Below are positions 9,253-16,555 of a stretch of 64,000 nt of DNA, piece by piece. The DNA is from Paraburkholderia gardini. Its GTDB lineage: Bacteria > Pseudomonadota > Gammaproteobacteria > Burkholderiales > Burkholderiaceae. The stretch lies in assembly GCF_907164575.1 (NCBI RefSeq), contig NZ_CAJQYY010000027.1:1-64000 (forward strand), given 5' to 3'. The notes under the pieces were generated by a model that saw nothing but the letters and a program-made list of their open reading frames with translations, ran no database searches and had not been told where the DNA came from. The position numbers were made by a program, and so were the translations under genes. The number at the start of each line of letters is the position of its first letter. Position 1 is the first letter of the stretch.

Positions 9253-9331
9253 ATATGTCTCCGTGCCGCTCGCGCAAAACGTTGATGCCGTCATGATCGA
9301 ATGCGTAGGGTTCGGTTAAGTAAGGAAAGCG

Positions 9332-10849
9332 TTAGAACGTGATGTTGGTTCGCACGCCGATCACAAACGTATTGCGCAGTGCCTGGGTCGGGTCGTTCGG
9401 GTTCTGGCCCGCGCCTGCGTTGAACGTGTACTGCGCGTCGGCCTGCAACTGCCACCACGGCGTGACCTGATACTGATAGGTCGCTTCCAGCACCGTTTCG
9501 CTGTTGCGGATCGGATACGGGCCGCCGCTGAACGTGAGGTTGTCGCTATCGAAGTCGCGGGCGTGGCTGCCGACCTTGATGTACGTCAGCGCGATGCCGG
9601 CGGAGTCGTCGTCGCGACCGGCGAACGGCGCCTTCAGCACGAGGCCGAGGTTGGCGCTGGCGCTGATCAGGTTGCGGTCGCCCGGCGCGCCCATCACGCG
9701 CATGAACACACCGAGACTGCGCGGCTCGTCCGGATCGGGGCGCCAGACCATCTGGTCAGCGACCGCGTAAAAGCTGTAGTCGCCGTGATGCGATTGCGGC
9801 GTGCCGGTCGAGAGCGCTGTGTTCGCGAGCGGCACGCCCGTGTTGTCGAAGCGCTGGTCGTCGAAGCGGCCGCTGTTGTACCAGACGCCGACCTTGTACG
9901 TGCCCGGCAAACCGCTCTGGCTTACGCCGACCATTTCGCCGTCAGCCGGCTGGTTGATCGCGTACTGCAACTCGCCGATGAAGAGCGCGCCGTTGTGCAG
10001 GTTGAAGTTCGTGCCGCTGAGGTTGTCCGGATTGTTGCCGAGCGGATCGCCGTCGAAAACGCCGGCCAGCGCGGTGAGCGAGGGCGTGATCTGTCCGCGC
10101 ACGCGCACACCGAGCGCCGCCAGCGGATACGCCGGGCCACCCGACGGCATGTCATACGAAGGCACACCTGGCCAGCCGAACATCGTGTTCACGAAGAGCG
10201 CCGAATACTGGCTCGTCATGAACTCCTGGTCGATACTCTGCTGACCGACCTTGATGTCGACACGCTTGTTGAGCAGTGACTGCTGGTACCACAACTCCCA
10301 CAGACGGGTTGTTGCCTGCGCCTCGATACCGCTTGCCGTATTCAACGTGCCGAGCTTGTTTTCGCTCAGATTCTGGCCGTGAATCTGCAACGCGCTCACG
10401 TTGAACAAGCCGCCTGGCAGACCGAACGCTTTTTGCGTATCGACCTGCACGGTGGCTGTCGTCAAACCGTCGTAATCGCCGCCGCGCGCGAGACCGCCGC
10501 GCAGGTTCGCGAGATATTCGCTGGTTTCGGTGAGGCCGAACGTCACGCCGTACTTGCCGAGCCACGGACGTATGCCGCCGATATCGCCCAGCAGCGTTTC
10601 ACGTGTCCACACACCGGTCCATTGATCCGCGGGCTGCGCCTTGATGTTCAGATCGGCTTCGGGTGCTTCGGGCGTGGCATCGGGACTTGCCGCCGCGTAA
10701 GCCGCACTGCCGGCCATGCTCGCCAATGCGAACGCTGTATAGAACGCCGCCCTGCGAAGGGGTGGAACGCGCATCGCGCGAATACGCGACGGGGTCTTCG
10801 CACGCGGACGCGCTGTACGAGCGAGTCGGGTGGACCGGGCGAGCTTCAT
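9332..10849 (-). CDS. OprB-type outer-membrane porin
   Basis: 505-residue outer-membrane protein of the carbohydrate-selective porin OprB family. The basic N-terminus and hydrophobic core near residues 33-52 form a signal sequence. The mature part begins with WTGVWTRETLLGDIGGIRPWL, a common OprB opening, and the protein ends in an aromatic residue (GVRTNITF) as beta-barrel substrates usually do. AAGGA lies 5 bases before the start at 10849. It is the first gene of the minus-strand iron operon, 147 bases downstream of a Fur-like site, so it may pass a ferric chelate or haem-related solute rather than sugar. Confidence 0.87.
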   Translation of the reverse strand: MKLARSTRLARTARPRAKTPSRIRAMRVPPLRRAAFYTAFALASMAGSAAYAAASPDATPEAPEADLNIKAQPADQWTGVWTRETLLGDIGGIRPWLGKYGVTFGLTETSEYLANLRGGLARGGDYDGLTTATVQVDTQKAFGLPGGLFNVSALQIHGQNLSENKLGTLNTASGIEAQATTRLWELWYQQSLLNKRVDIKVGQQSIDQEFMTSQYSALFVNTMFGWPGVPSYDMPSGGPAYPLAALGVRVRGQITPSLTALAGVFDGDPLGNNPDNLSGTNFNLHNGALFIGELQYAINQPADGEMVGVSQSGLPGTYKVGVWYNSGRFDDQRFDNTGVPLANTALSTGTPQSHHGDYSFYAVADQMVWRPDPDEPRSLGVFMRVMGAPGDRNLISASANLGLVLKAPFAGRDDDSAGIALTYIKVGSHARDFDSDNLTFSGGPYPIRNSETVLEATYQYQVTPWWQLQADAQYTFNAGAGQNPNDPTQALRNTFVIGVRTNITF

Positions 10850-10952
10850 CGAAATCCTTGTTGTTGGTATTTGCGTAACGATTTTCGAGGCGAGAGATGC
10901 AATAGCCGGAAATCAGGTCGCGGCAGAGGTCGGTGATATGACGCACTGCGGA

Positions 10953-10989
10953 TGTCACGAATCGTACGCATCCCGTATATCGCAGTCAA
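10953..10989 (-). promoter_or_regulatory. Candidate promoter of the iron operon
   Basis: On the minus strand TTGACT (10984-10989) and TACGAT (10961-10966) are 17 bases apart, a good sigma-70 match. Transcription would start near 10954, about 105 nt before the porin start. Confidence 0.5.
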
Positions 10990-10995
10990 CACAAA

Positions 10996-11010
10996 TGAGA
11001 ATGATTCGCA
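10996..11010. promoter_or_regulatory. Fur-box-like operator
   Basis: TGAGAATGATTCGCA fits the 7-1-7 Fur site (TGAtAAT-n-ATTatCA type) with TGAGAAT on one side and ATTCGCA on the other, one mismatch to the mirror half. It lies just upstream of the -35 of the iron operon, in a locally AT-rich stretch (about 10990-11110). This suggests iron-dependent control of the porin-peroxidase-FbpABC operon. Confidence 0.65.
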
Positions 11011-11365
11011 TATACATTACTTATATATATACAAAAGATTGACGGACTCCGATAAAAACCATTTGCGCGTAATTTTTAAGAAATACAAACGTAATTGCAT
11101 TGAAAGAATATGTTCGATTTATCGACAAGGATGGCTGGATAACCGCGCATCGAATCGTCGATATTCGCGGGGCACAATGGGATGAGCGTGCGGCCACGAT
11201 CACGTGCGAGGGCACGCGCGGCGCGCGGTGCGTACCGAAAACCGCCCAGCGCGCGACGTTGCGCGGCGTTAAGATTGCTTGCGCAGCGCGTCCATTCGAC
11301 TCTGCCCGCGTGGCTTTCGCTTACGTTCTGATCCTGATTTCGATGCGACCCGGCAGGAGCCCTCG

Positions 11366-12196
11366 ATGACCCCTTCACTCGATCTCGACCGCTATTTCGC
11401 GCGGATCGGCTACGCCGGCCCGCGAACGCCGACGCTCGATGTCCTGAGCGACGTGCAGCGTCTGCACGCGCACGCGATCCCATTCGAAAACCTCGATCCG
11501 CTGACGGGCCGCCGTGTCTCGCTCGAACTGGAGGACGTGGTCGACAAGCTGGTGGTGCGCCGTCGCGGCGGTTACTGCTTCGAGCAGAACCGGCTGTTCG
11601 CGCACGCGCTGATGCAGCTCGGTTTTGCCGTGACACCGCTGATCGCGCGCGTGTTGTGGGGCCGCGATCCGGACGCCGTGCCGGCGCGCACGCACATGCT
11701 GATGCGCGTCGATCTCGACGGCGAGCCGTGGATAGCCGATGTCGGCTTCGGCTCGGCGACACTGACGTCGCCGCTGCGCCTGATCGCGGACGAAGTGCAG
11801 CAGACCACGCTCGAAGCGTTCCGGCTCGCAAATGCATCGCACGGTGCGTTCGATCTCGAACTGCAAACCGGCGACACCTGGGCGAAGGTGTATCGCTTCG
11901 ATCTGAACCGCGTCGAATGGATCGATTACGAAGTAGGCAACTGGTACACGTCGACGTATCCGACGTCGTTCTTCACGACGGATCTCGTGGTGACGCGGGT
12001 CGTGCCGGAAGGCCGCGCGAATCTCTTCGACGATCGCCTGACTGTGCGCACGAAAACGGGCCACGTGACCGAACGGCAGATCGGCGATGCGAGCGAGCTC
12101 GCCGACGTGCTGCGCGGCCTTTTCGGCATCGATACGGGCGATATCGATATCGCGGCCGTGTTCGGGCGCGTGAAAGGGCGCGCGGCGCGCACATAG
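11366..12196 (+). CDS. nat: Arylamine N-acetyltransferase
   Basis: 276-residue cytoplasmic enzyme that transfers acetyl from acetyl-CoA to arylamines or arylhydrazines. The family triad is intact: Cys71 in RRGGYCFEQN, His110 in RTHMLM and Asp125 in WIADVGFG. Length is normal. The start at 11366 has AGGAG shortly upstream and fits the family N-terminus; the frame extends upstream but without recognisable sequence. A methyltransferase gene follows 12 bases after the stop, suggesting a two-gene transcript. Confidence 0.95.
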   Translation: MTPSLDLDRYFARIGYAGPRTPTLDVLSDVQRLHAHAIPFENLDPLTGRRVSLELEDVVDKLVVRRRGGYCFEQNRLFAHALMQLGFAVTPLIARVLWGRDPDAVPARTHMLMRVDLDGEPWIADVGFGSATLTSPLRLIADEVQQTTLEAFRLANASHGAFDLELQTGDTWAKVYRFDLNRVEWIDYEVGNWYTSTYPTSFFTTDLVVTRVVPEGRANLFDDRLTVRTKTGHVTERQIGDASELADVLRGLFGIDTGDIDIAAVFGRVKGRAART

Positions 12197-12208
12197 GCGC
12201 CTGAAACC

Positions 12209-12886
12209 ATGATCACGCGGCTCATTGTCCAGACCGTGCTGTGGCTCGTGGGCATGGGCGTGCTGATGTTCGTCGCGGCCGGCACGTGGGCGTGGCCGGC
12301 GGCATGGTGTTACCTGGTTGAGATGGGGGCGCTCGGGTTGTGGATCGGCCTGCGGCTCGCACGGGACGATCCCGGTCTGCTCGAAGAGCGGCTCAAGCCG
12401 TTCGTGCAGCACGACCAGAGCGCCTGGGACAAGTGCTTCATGGCCGCCGTCGCGATCGTGTGGTGTGCGTGGCTCGTGCTGATGGCGCTCGATGCACGAC
12501 GCTGGCAGTGGTCGTCCATGCCGGCATGGCTGCACGTTGCCGGCGCGATCGCGATGTTTCTGTGCGTCTGGATGACGGGGTACGTGTTCCGTGCGAACAG
12601 CTTCGCCGCGCCCGTCGTCAAGGTGCAGGCCGCACGCGGACATCGGGTCTGCGACACCGGCCCGTATGCGTGGGTGCGCCACCCGATGTATGCGGCGGCG
12701 ATCCTGTTTTTCGTCGGCTCACCACTGCTACTCGGCTCCTGGTGCGGGCTCGCGTGCCTGCCGGTGCTGGTGGCCGGCATCGGCTGGCGCGCCGTGATGG
12801 AAGAGCGCACGCTCGCCACGCAGTTGCCCGGCTATGCGGACTACGCCGCGCGCGTCAGATACCGGCTGGTGCCGGGCGTATGGTGA
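12209..12886 (+). CDS. Isoprenylcysteine carboxyl methyltransferase-family membrane protein
   Basis: 225-residue membrane protein with about five hydrophobic segments and the C-terminal ICMT/PEMT-type SAM-binding signature: GPYAWVRHPMYAAAIL followed later by EERTLATQLPGYADYAARVRYRLVP. Bacterial members of this family methylate unknown small molecules or lipids, so no substrate is assigned. The short gap to nat implies co-expression, but no functional link is evident. Confidence 0.85.
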   Translation: MITRLIVQTVLWLVGMGVLMFVAAGTWAWPAAWCYLVEMGALGLWIGLRLARDDPGLLEERLKPFVQHDQSAWDKCFMAAVAIVWCAWLVLMALDARRWQWSSMPAWLHVAGAIAMFLCVWMTGYVFRANSFAAPVVKVQAARGHRVCDTGPYAWVRHPMYAAAILFFVGSPLLLGSWCGLACLPVLVAGIGWRAVMEERTLATQLPGYADYAARVRYRLVPGVW

Positions 12887-12987
12887 ACCGGTGAATCGGT
12901 AGCGATTGCGCTGGCGTCGGCATGAACGACAAAACGCACGCGCGGGTGCGCCAGCTTGAAGCACGGGCGAGTGAGCTTGCACCAACC

Positions 12988-12997
12988 TGTCTAGACA
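12988..12997. promoter_or_regulatory. HutC-like operator 1 (left operon, distal)
   Basis: TGTCTAGACA is a perfect 10-base palindrome. It agrees with the TGTN4ACA pattern known for HutC-type GntR repressors, and two such regulators are encoded in the window. It lies 228 bases upstream of the binding-protein start. Confidence 0.55.
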
Positions 12998-13148
12998 AAA
13001 TGCCCCATTGCAGCGCGAATATCCTCACTGCCCGCAGGCAGATTTCCTCCTGGAAGCGCCTCTGAAAGCCTTTATATATAGGGCTTACCCGAACATTTGG
13101 CGGTTTTTCGACAAATTTTCTTGCGACTGCTTTTTGTCTCGTGCAGAC

Positions 13149-13160
13149 TTGTCTATACAA
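13149..13160. promoter_or_regulatory. HutC-like operator 2 (left operon, proximal)
   Basis: TTGTCTATACAA is a 12-base palindrome with one mismatch pair, 65 bases before the GTG of the binding-protein gene and overlapping a possible -10. It closely resembles the perfect TTGTATATACAA sites near 33.4 and 33.6 kb. Confidence 0.65.
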
Positions 13161-13224
13161 ATTCGCCGGGCGGGTAATCGCTTGTCAGGTGAGCCGGTGG
13201 TTCCTCAATCCATGGAGATTCGAC

Positions 13225-14085
13225 GTGAAGGTCAAGCGCACTACGTTGGCAAAGGCATTGGTTGGCGCAGTTCTCTGCACCGCGGCGGCAATCGCGGCAC
13301 CCGTGCAGGCGAAGGAATGGAAGTCCGTCACGGTCGCACTCGAAGGCGGTTACGCGCCGTGGAACCTGACGCTGCCAGGCGGCAAGCTGGGCGGCTTCGA
13401 ACCGGAACTGGTCGCGAACCTGTGCACCCGCGTCAAGATTCAATGCAACCTCGTCGCCCAGGACTGGGACGGCATGATTCCCGGTCTGCAGGCCGGCAAG
13501 TTCGACGTGCTGATGGACGCGATCTCGATCACGCCTGAGCGCGAAAAGATCCTTGCCTTCTCGCGGCCGTACGCCGCGACGCCCGCCACGTTCGCCGTGA
13601 CCGACCCGAAGGTGCTGCCGAAGGCATCGCCCACGGCGGCGGCCATCAAGCTGACGGGCGACCCGAAAACCGACCAGCCGACCGTCGACGCACTGCGCAA
13701 GCTGCTGAAGGGCAGGACGATCGGTATCCAGTCGGGCACCGTCTATACGAAGTTCATCAACGACGGCTTCAAGGACATCGCCACGATCCGCGTCTACAAG
13801 ACTTCGCCGGAACGCGATCTGGATCTGGTCGCGGGCCGCATCGACGCATCGTTTGACGACGTGACGTATTACGTCGCGAACAGCGACAAGAAAGAAAACG
13901 CATCGATCATGCTGGCTGGACCGAAGATCGGCGGCCCGATCTGGGGCCCGGGTGAAGGCCTCGCGTTCCGCAAGCAGGACGCCGACCTGAGAGCGAAGTT
14001 CGACACGGCAATCAGCGCCGCGCTCGCGGACGGCACGGTGAAAAAGCTGGCCGAAAAATGGTTCAAGACCGACGTCACGCCCTGA
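13225..14085 (+). CDS. Polar amino acid/betaine ABC transporter, substrate-binding protein
   Basis: 286-residue periplasmic binding protein of the HisJ/ArgT family (SBP_bac_3 fold). A signal peptide with cleavage after VQA-KE is followed by SVTVALEGGYAPWNLTLPGG, the usual ligand-site opening. A GTG at 13225 is chosen as start because GGAG lies 7 bases upstream and the signal peptide begins there. It heads a plus-strand operon with two permeases, an ATPase, an ammonia-lyase-like enzyme and a GntR regulator. Given the lyase, the cargo may be ergothioneine or a related histidine betaine rather than plain histidine; this is inference. Confidence 0.88.
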   Translation: MKVKRTTLAKALVGAVLCTAAAIAAPVQAKEWKSVTVALEGGYAPWNLTLPGGKLGGFEPELVANLCTRVKIQCNLVAQDWDGMIPGLQAGKFDVLMDAISITPEREKILAFSRPYAATPATFAVTDPKVLPKASPTAAAIKLTGDPKTDQPTVDALRKLLKGRTIGIQSGTVYTKFINDGFKDIATIRVYKTSPERDLDLVAGRIDASFDDVTYYVANSDKKENASIMLAGPKIGGPIWGPGEGLAFRKQDADLRAKFDTAISAALADGTVKKLAEKWFKTDVTP

Positions 14086-14126
14086 GTTCCTGGCCGGCAT
14101 GACCGCGCCGCGCCGCCTCGGTCACG

Positions 14127-14141
14127 GCGGGCGGCGCCCGC
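14127..14141 (+). other. GC-rich hairpin between binding protein and permease
   Basis: GCGGGC and GCCCGC form a perfect 6-base-pair stem with a 3-base loop, inside a 140-base gap. There is no T-tract, so it is not a classical terminator. Such hairpins often stabilise the upstream binding-protein message or reduce read-through into permease genes. Confidence 0.35.
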
Positions 14142-14225
14142 ATGCAGTATCGCTGTAACGGTTCGCCCGGCAGGTGTGGCACGCGAACCACCGGTTCATC
14201 GATGGTACAGGTTGAGGAGTAGCGA

Positions 14226-14948
14226 ATGGCTCTGATCGGAATGCTCGGCTTCGGGCCGGAGGGCTGGGGCGGCGTGTTGCTGCTCGCGGCGTTGATGACA
14301 GTCGCGCTGACGCTCGCCGCGCTTGCAGTGGGCGCCGTGTTCGGCGGGTTTGTCGCCGCGGCCAAACTGTCGCGCTATCGCACGTTGCGCGTGACCGGCG
14401 ATTTCTACACGACGGTGTTTCGCGGCGTGCCCGAACTCCTCGTCATCTATCTGTTCTACTTCGGCGGCTCGACGCTCGTCACCACAATCGGTCAGTGGTT
14501 CGGCGCGGAAGGCTTCGTCGGCGTGCCGCCGTTCGTCATCGGCGCGCTGGCCGTCGGCATGATTTCCGGCGCGTATCAGGCGGAGGTCTACCGCTCGGCG
14601 GTGCTGGCGGTGTCGAAGGGCGAACTCGAGGCGGCCCGCGCCACCGGCATGCCGACCGCGCTGGTCGCGCGCCGCATCCTGATTCCGCAGGTGCTGCGCT
14701 TCGCGCTGCCGGGCATCGGCAACGTATGGCAGCTGAGCCTCAAGGACTCGGCGCTGATCTCCGTCACGGGGCTCGCCGAACTGCTGCGCGCGAGCCAGAT
14801 CGCAGCGGGATCGACACATCAATATTTCACGTTCTTCGTCGTGGGCGGTGCGCTGTATCTGCTGATGACAGGCATCTCGAACCGCGTCTTCAACCGTGCG
14901 GAAGCGCGGGTCGGCCGGTCGTTCAAGCGCAACTTCGCGCGCAACTGA
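14226..14948 (+). CDS. Amino acid ABC transporter permease (HisQ-type)
   Basis: 240-residue inner-membrane permease of the HisQ/HisM family with about five helices. The coupling-loop motif contacting the ATPase is visible as EAARATGMPTALVARRILIPQ, about residues 137-157. GAGGAG precedes the start. It pairs with the next permease to form a heterodimeric channel. Confidence 0.9.
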   Translation: MALIGMLGFGPEGWGGVLLLAALMTVALTLAALAVGAVFGGFVAAAKLSRYRTLRVTGDFYTTVFRGVPELLVIYLFYFGGSTLVTTIGQWFGAEGFVGVPPFVIGALAVGMISGAYQAEVYRSAVLAVSKGELEAARATGMPTALVARRILIPQVLRFALPGIGNVWQLSLKDSALISVTGLAELLRASQIAAGSTHQYFTFFVVGGALYLLMTGISNRVFNRAEARVGRSFKRNFARN

Positions 14949-14963
14949 CAGGACGCCGCCATC

Positions 14964-15716
14964 ATGCATCTCGACTTCGATTTTCTTTTCGACACGCTGC
15001 GCCAACTGGTCGGCGCCGTTCCGGTCACGCTCGGCCTGTTCTTTTCGTCGCTCGTGCTGGGCGGACTGCTTTCGCTCGTGATCGTGACGATGCGCGTGTC
15101 GTCGCACTGGCTGCCGAACCGTTTCGCGCGCGGCTATATCCTCGTGTTTCGCGGCTCGCCGCTGCTGATCCAGATGTTCCTCGTGTACTACGGGCTCGGC
15201 CAGTTCGGCGTGATCCGCGAGAGTTTCATCTGGCCGCTGCTGCGTGAGCCATACATGTGCGCGGTGCTCTCGCTCGCGCTGTGTACCGCGGGTTATACGG
15301 CGGAAATCATTCGCGGCGGCCTGATCGCCGTGCCGGTCGGACAGATCGAGGCGGGCTATTCGATCGGCCTCTCGGGTTTCGCGCTGCTGCGCAGCGTGAT
15401 CGGCCCGATCGCGCTGCGTCAATGCCTGCCCGCGTATTCGACCGAAGCCGTGCTGCTCGTCAAGTCGACCGCGCTGGCGAGTCTCGTCACCGTGTGGGAA
15501 GTGACGGGCGTCGCGCAGCAGATCATCCAGCAGACCTACCGCACGACCGAAGTGTTCATCTGCGCGGCGCTGATCTATCTGTTCCTTAACTTCGTCATCG
15601 TGCGTCTGCTCGGTCTGCTTGAACGCCGCCTGTCGCACCATCTGCGCGAGGCGCCGGCCGCAGCCGCGCCGCGCCCGGTTTCCGCCACCAGCGAAGCCCG
15701 CCGTGCCGCACCCTGA
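14964..15716 (+). CDS. Amino acid ABC transporter permease (HisM-type)
   Basis: 250-residue permease with about five helices, 15 bases after the first permease. The coupling loop is near EAGYSIGLSGFALLRSVIGP, slightly divergent from the usual EAA...G form. The C-terminal 25 residues are Ala/Pro-rich and probably a cytoplasmic tail. Confidence 0.9.
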   Translation: MHLDFDFLFDTLRQLVGAVPVTLGLFFSSLVLGGLLSLVIVTMRVSSHWLPNRFARGYILVFRGSPLLIQMFLVYYGLGQFGVIRESFIWPLLREPYMCAVLSLALCTAGYTAEIIRGGLIAVPVGQIEAGYSIGLSGFALLRSVIGPIALRQCLPAYSTEAVLLVKSTALASLVTVWEVTGVAQQIIQQTYRTTEVFICAALIYLFLNFVIVRLLGLLERRLSHHLREAPAAAAPRPVSATSEARRAAP

Positions 15717-15755
15717 AGTGCCGCACCCTGAACGGCAGTCATTCTGGAGAATCAC

Positions 15756-16547
15756 ATGAACGCTACGACACCCGTTGCATTGTCGGTCAAGAACATTCAC
15801 AAGTCGTTTGGCGAGCATCATGTGCTCAAGGGCATCTCGCTCGATGCGCACGAGGGCGACGTGATCTCGATCCTCGGCGCGAGCGGTTCGGGCAAGAGCA
15901 CGTTTCTGCGCTGCCTGAACCTGCTCGAAACACCGGACGACGGTTCGGTATCGCTCGCCGGCGAAGAACTGGAAATGAAGCGTCGCAGCGACGGCAAACT
16001 GCAGCCGCGCGACCGGCGTCAGGTGGACCGGATCCGTTCGCAGCTCGGCATGGTGTTCCAGAACTTCAACCTCTGGTCGCACATGACGGTGCTCGAAAAC
16101 CTGATCGAAGGCCCGATGCGCGTGCTGAAGCGCACGCGCGCCGAATCGGTCGAAGAGGCCGAGGCGCTGCTTGCGAAGGTGGGTCTCTCGGAAAAGCGCA
16201 GCCACTATCCGGCGCACCTGTCGGGCGGCCAGCAGCAGCGCGTCGCGATCGCACGCGCGCTCGCCATGCATCCGAAGGTCATGCTGTTCGACGAACCGAC
16301 TTCGGCGCTCGATCCGGAACTGGTCGGCGAAGTGCTGCGCGTGATGCGTTCACTTGCTGAAGAAGGTCGCACGATGCTGGTGGTCACGCACGAAATGGGT
16401 TTCGCGCGGCACGTGTCGAATCGCGTGATGTTCCTGCATCAAGGGCAGGTCGAAGCCGACGGCACGCCCGACGAAGTTTTCGGCGAACTCAAATCCGAGC
16501 GCTTCAAGCAGTTCGTTTCGAGCCACCATCACCGTACCGCTAACTGA
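15756..16547 (+). CDS. Amino acid ABC transporter ATP-binding protein (HisP/GlnQ-type)
   Basis: 263-residue ATPase that drives the two preceding permeases. Walker A is GASGSGKS (about residues 46-53), the signature LSGGQQQRVAIARALA (about 155-170), Walker B with DEPTSALDPE follows, and the H-loop is in THEMGFARH. The insert LEMKRRSDGKLQPRDRRQ is typical of the HisP subgroup. GGAG lies upstream of the ATG. The lyase gene follows 8 bases after its stop. Confidence 0.93.
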   Translation: MNATTPVALSVKNIHKSFGEHHVLKGISLDAHEGDVISILGASGSGKSTFLRCLNLLETPDDGSVSLAGEELEMKRRSDGKLQPRDRRQVDRIRSQLGMVFQNFNLWSHMTVLENLIEGPMRVLKRTRAESVEEAEALLAKVGLSEKRSHYPAHLSGGQQQRVAIARALAMHPKVMLFDEPTSALDPELVGEVLRVMRSLAEEGRTMLVVTHEMGFARHVSNRVMFLHQGQVEADGTPDEVFGELKSERFKQFVSSHHHRTAN

Positions 16548-16555
16548 GCAACATC

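Larger units (their letters stand above)
10850..11365. other. Intergenic region between iron operon and nat
   Basis: 516 bases without a convincing gene. It holds the Fur-like box and operon promoter; 11015-11110 is distinctly AT-rich and probably contains plus-strand promoter elements too. A weak plus-strand open frame at 11100-11369 has arginine-rich shadow-like composition and is not called. Confidence 0.5.
12887..13224. other. Control region of the left ABC/lyase operon
   Basis: 338 bases without a gene. It contains two HutC-like palindromes (annotated separately) and an AT-rich stretch about 13060-13165. TTTTTG and TATACA, 17 bases apart and ending inside the second palindrome, form a possible promoter that the bound regulator would block. 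Confidence 0.5.

Noticed and set aside
11100..11369. Open frame between the iron operon and nat
   Set aside because: Arg/Ala-rich in its second half, no ribosome-binding site, and it overlaps the nat start; no domain recognised.
14196..16271. Long minus-strand open frame of about 690 codons opposite the ABC genes
   Set aside because: It mirrors the third-position GC bias of the real plus-strand genes, is Arg/His/Gln-rich and spans several well-supported genes.
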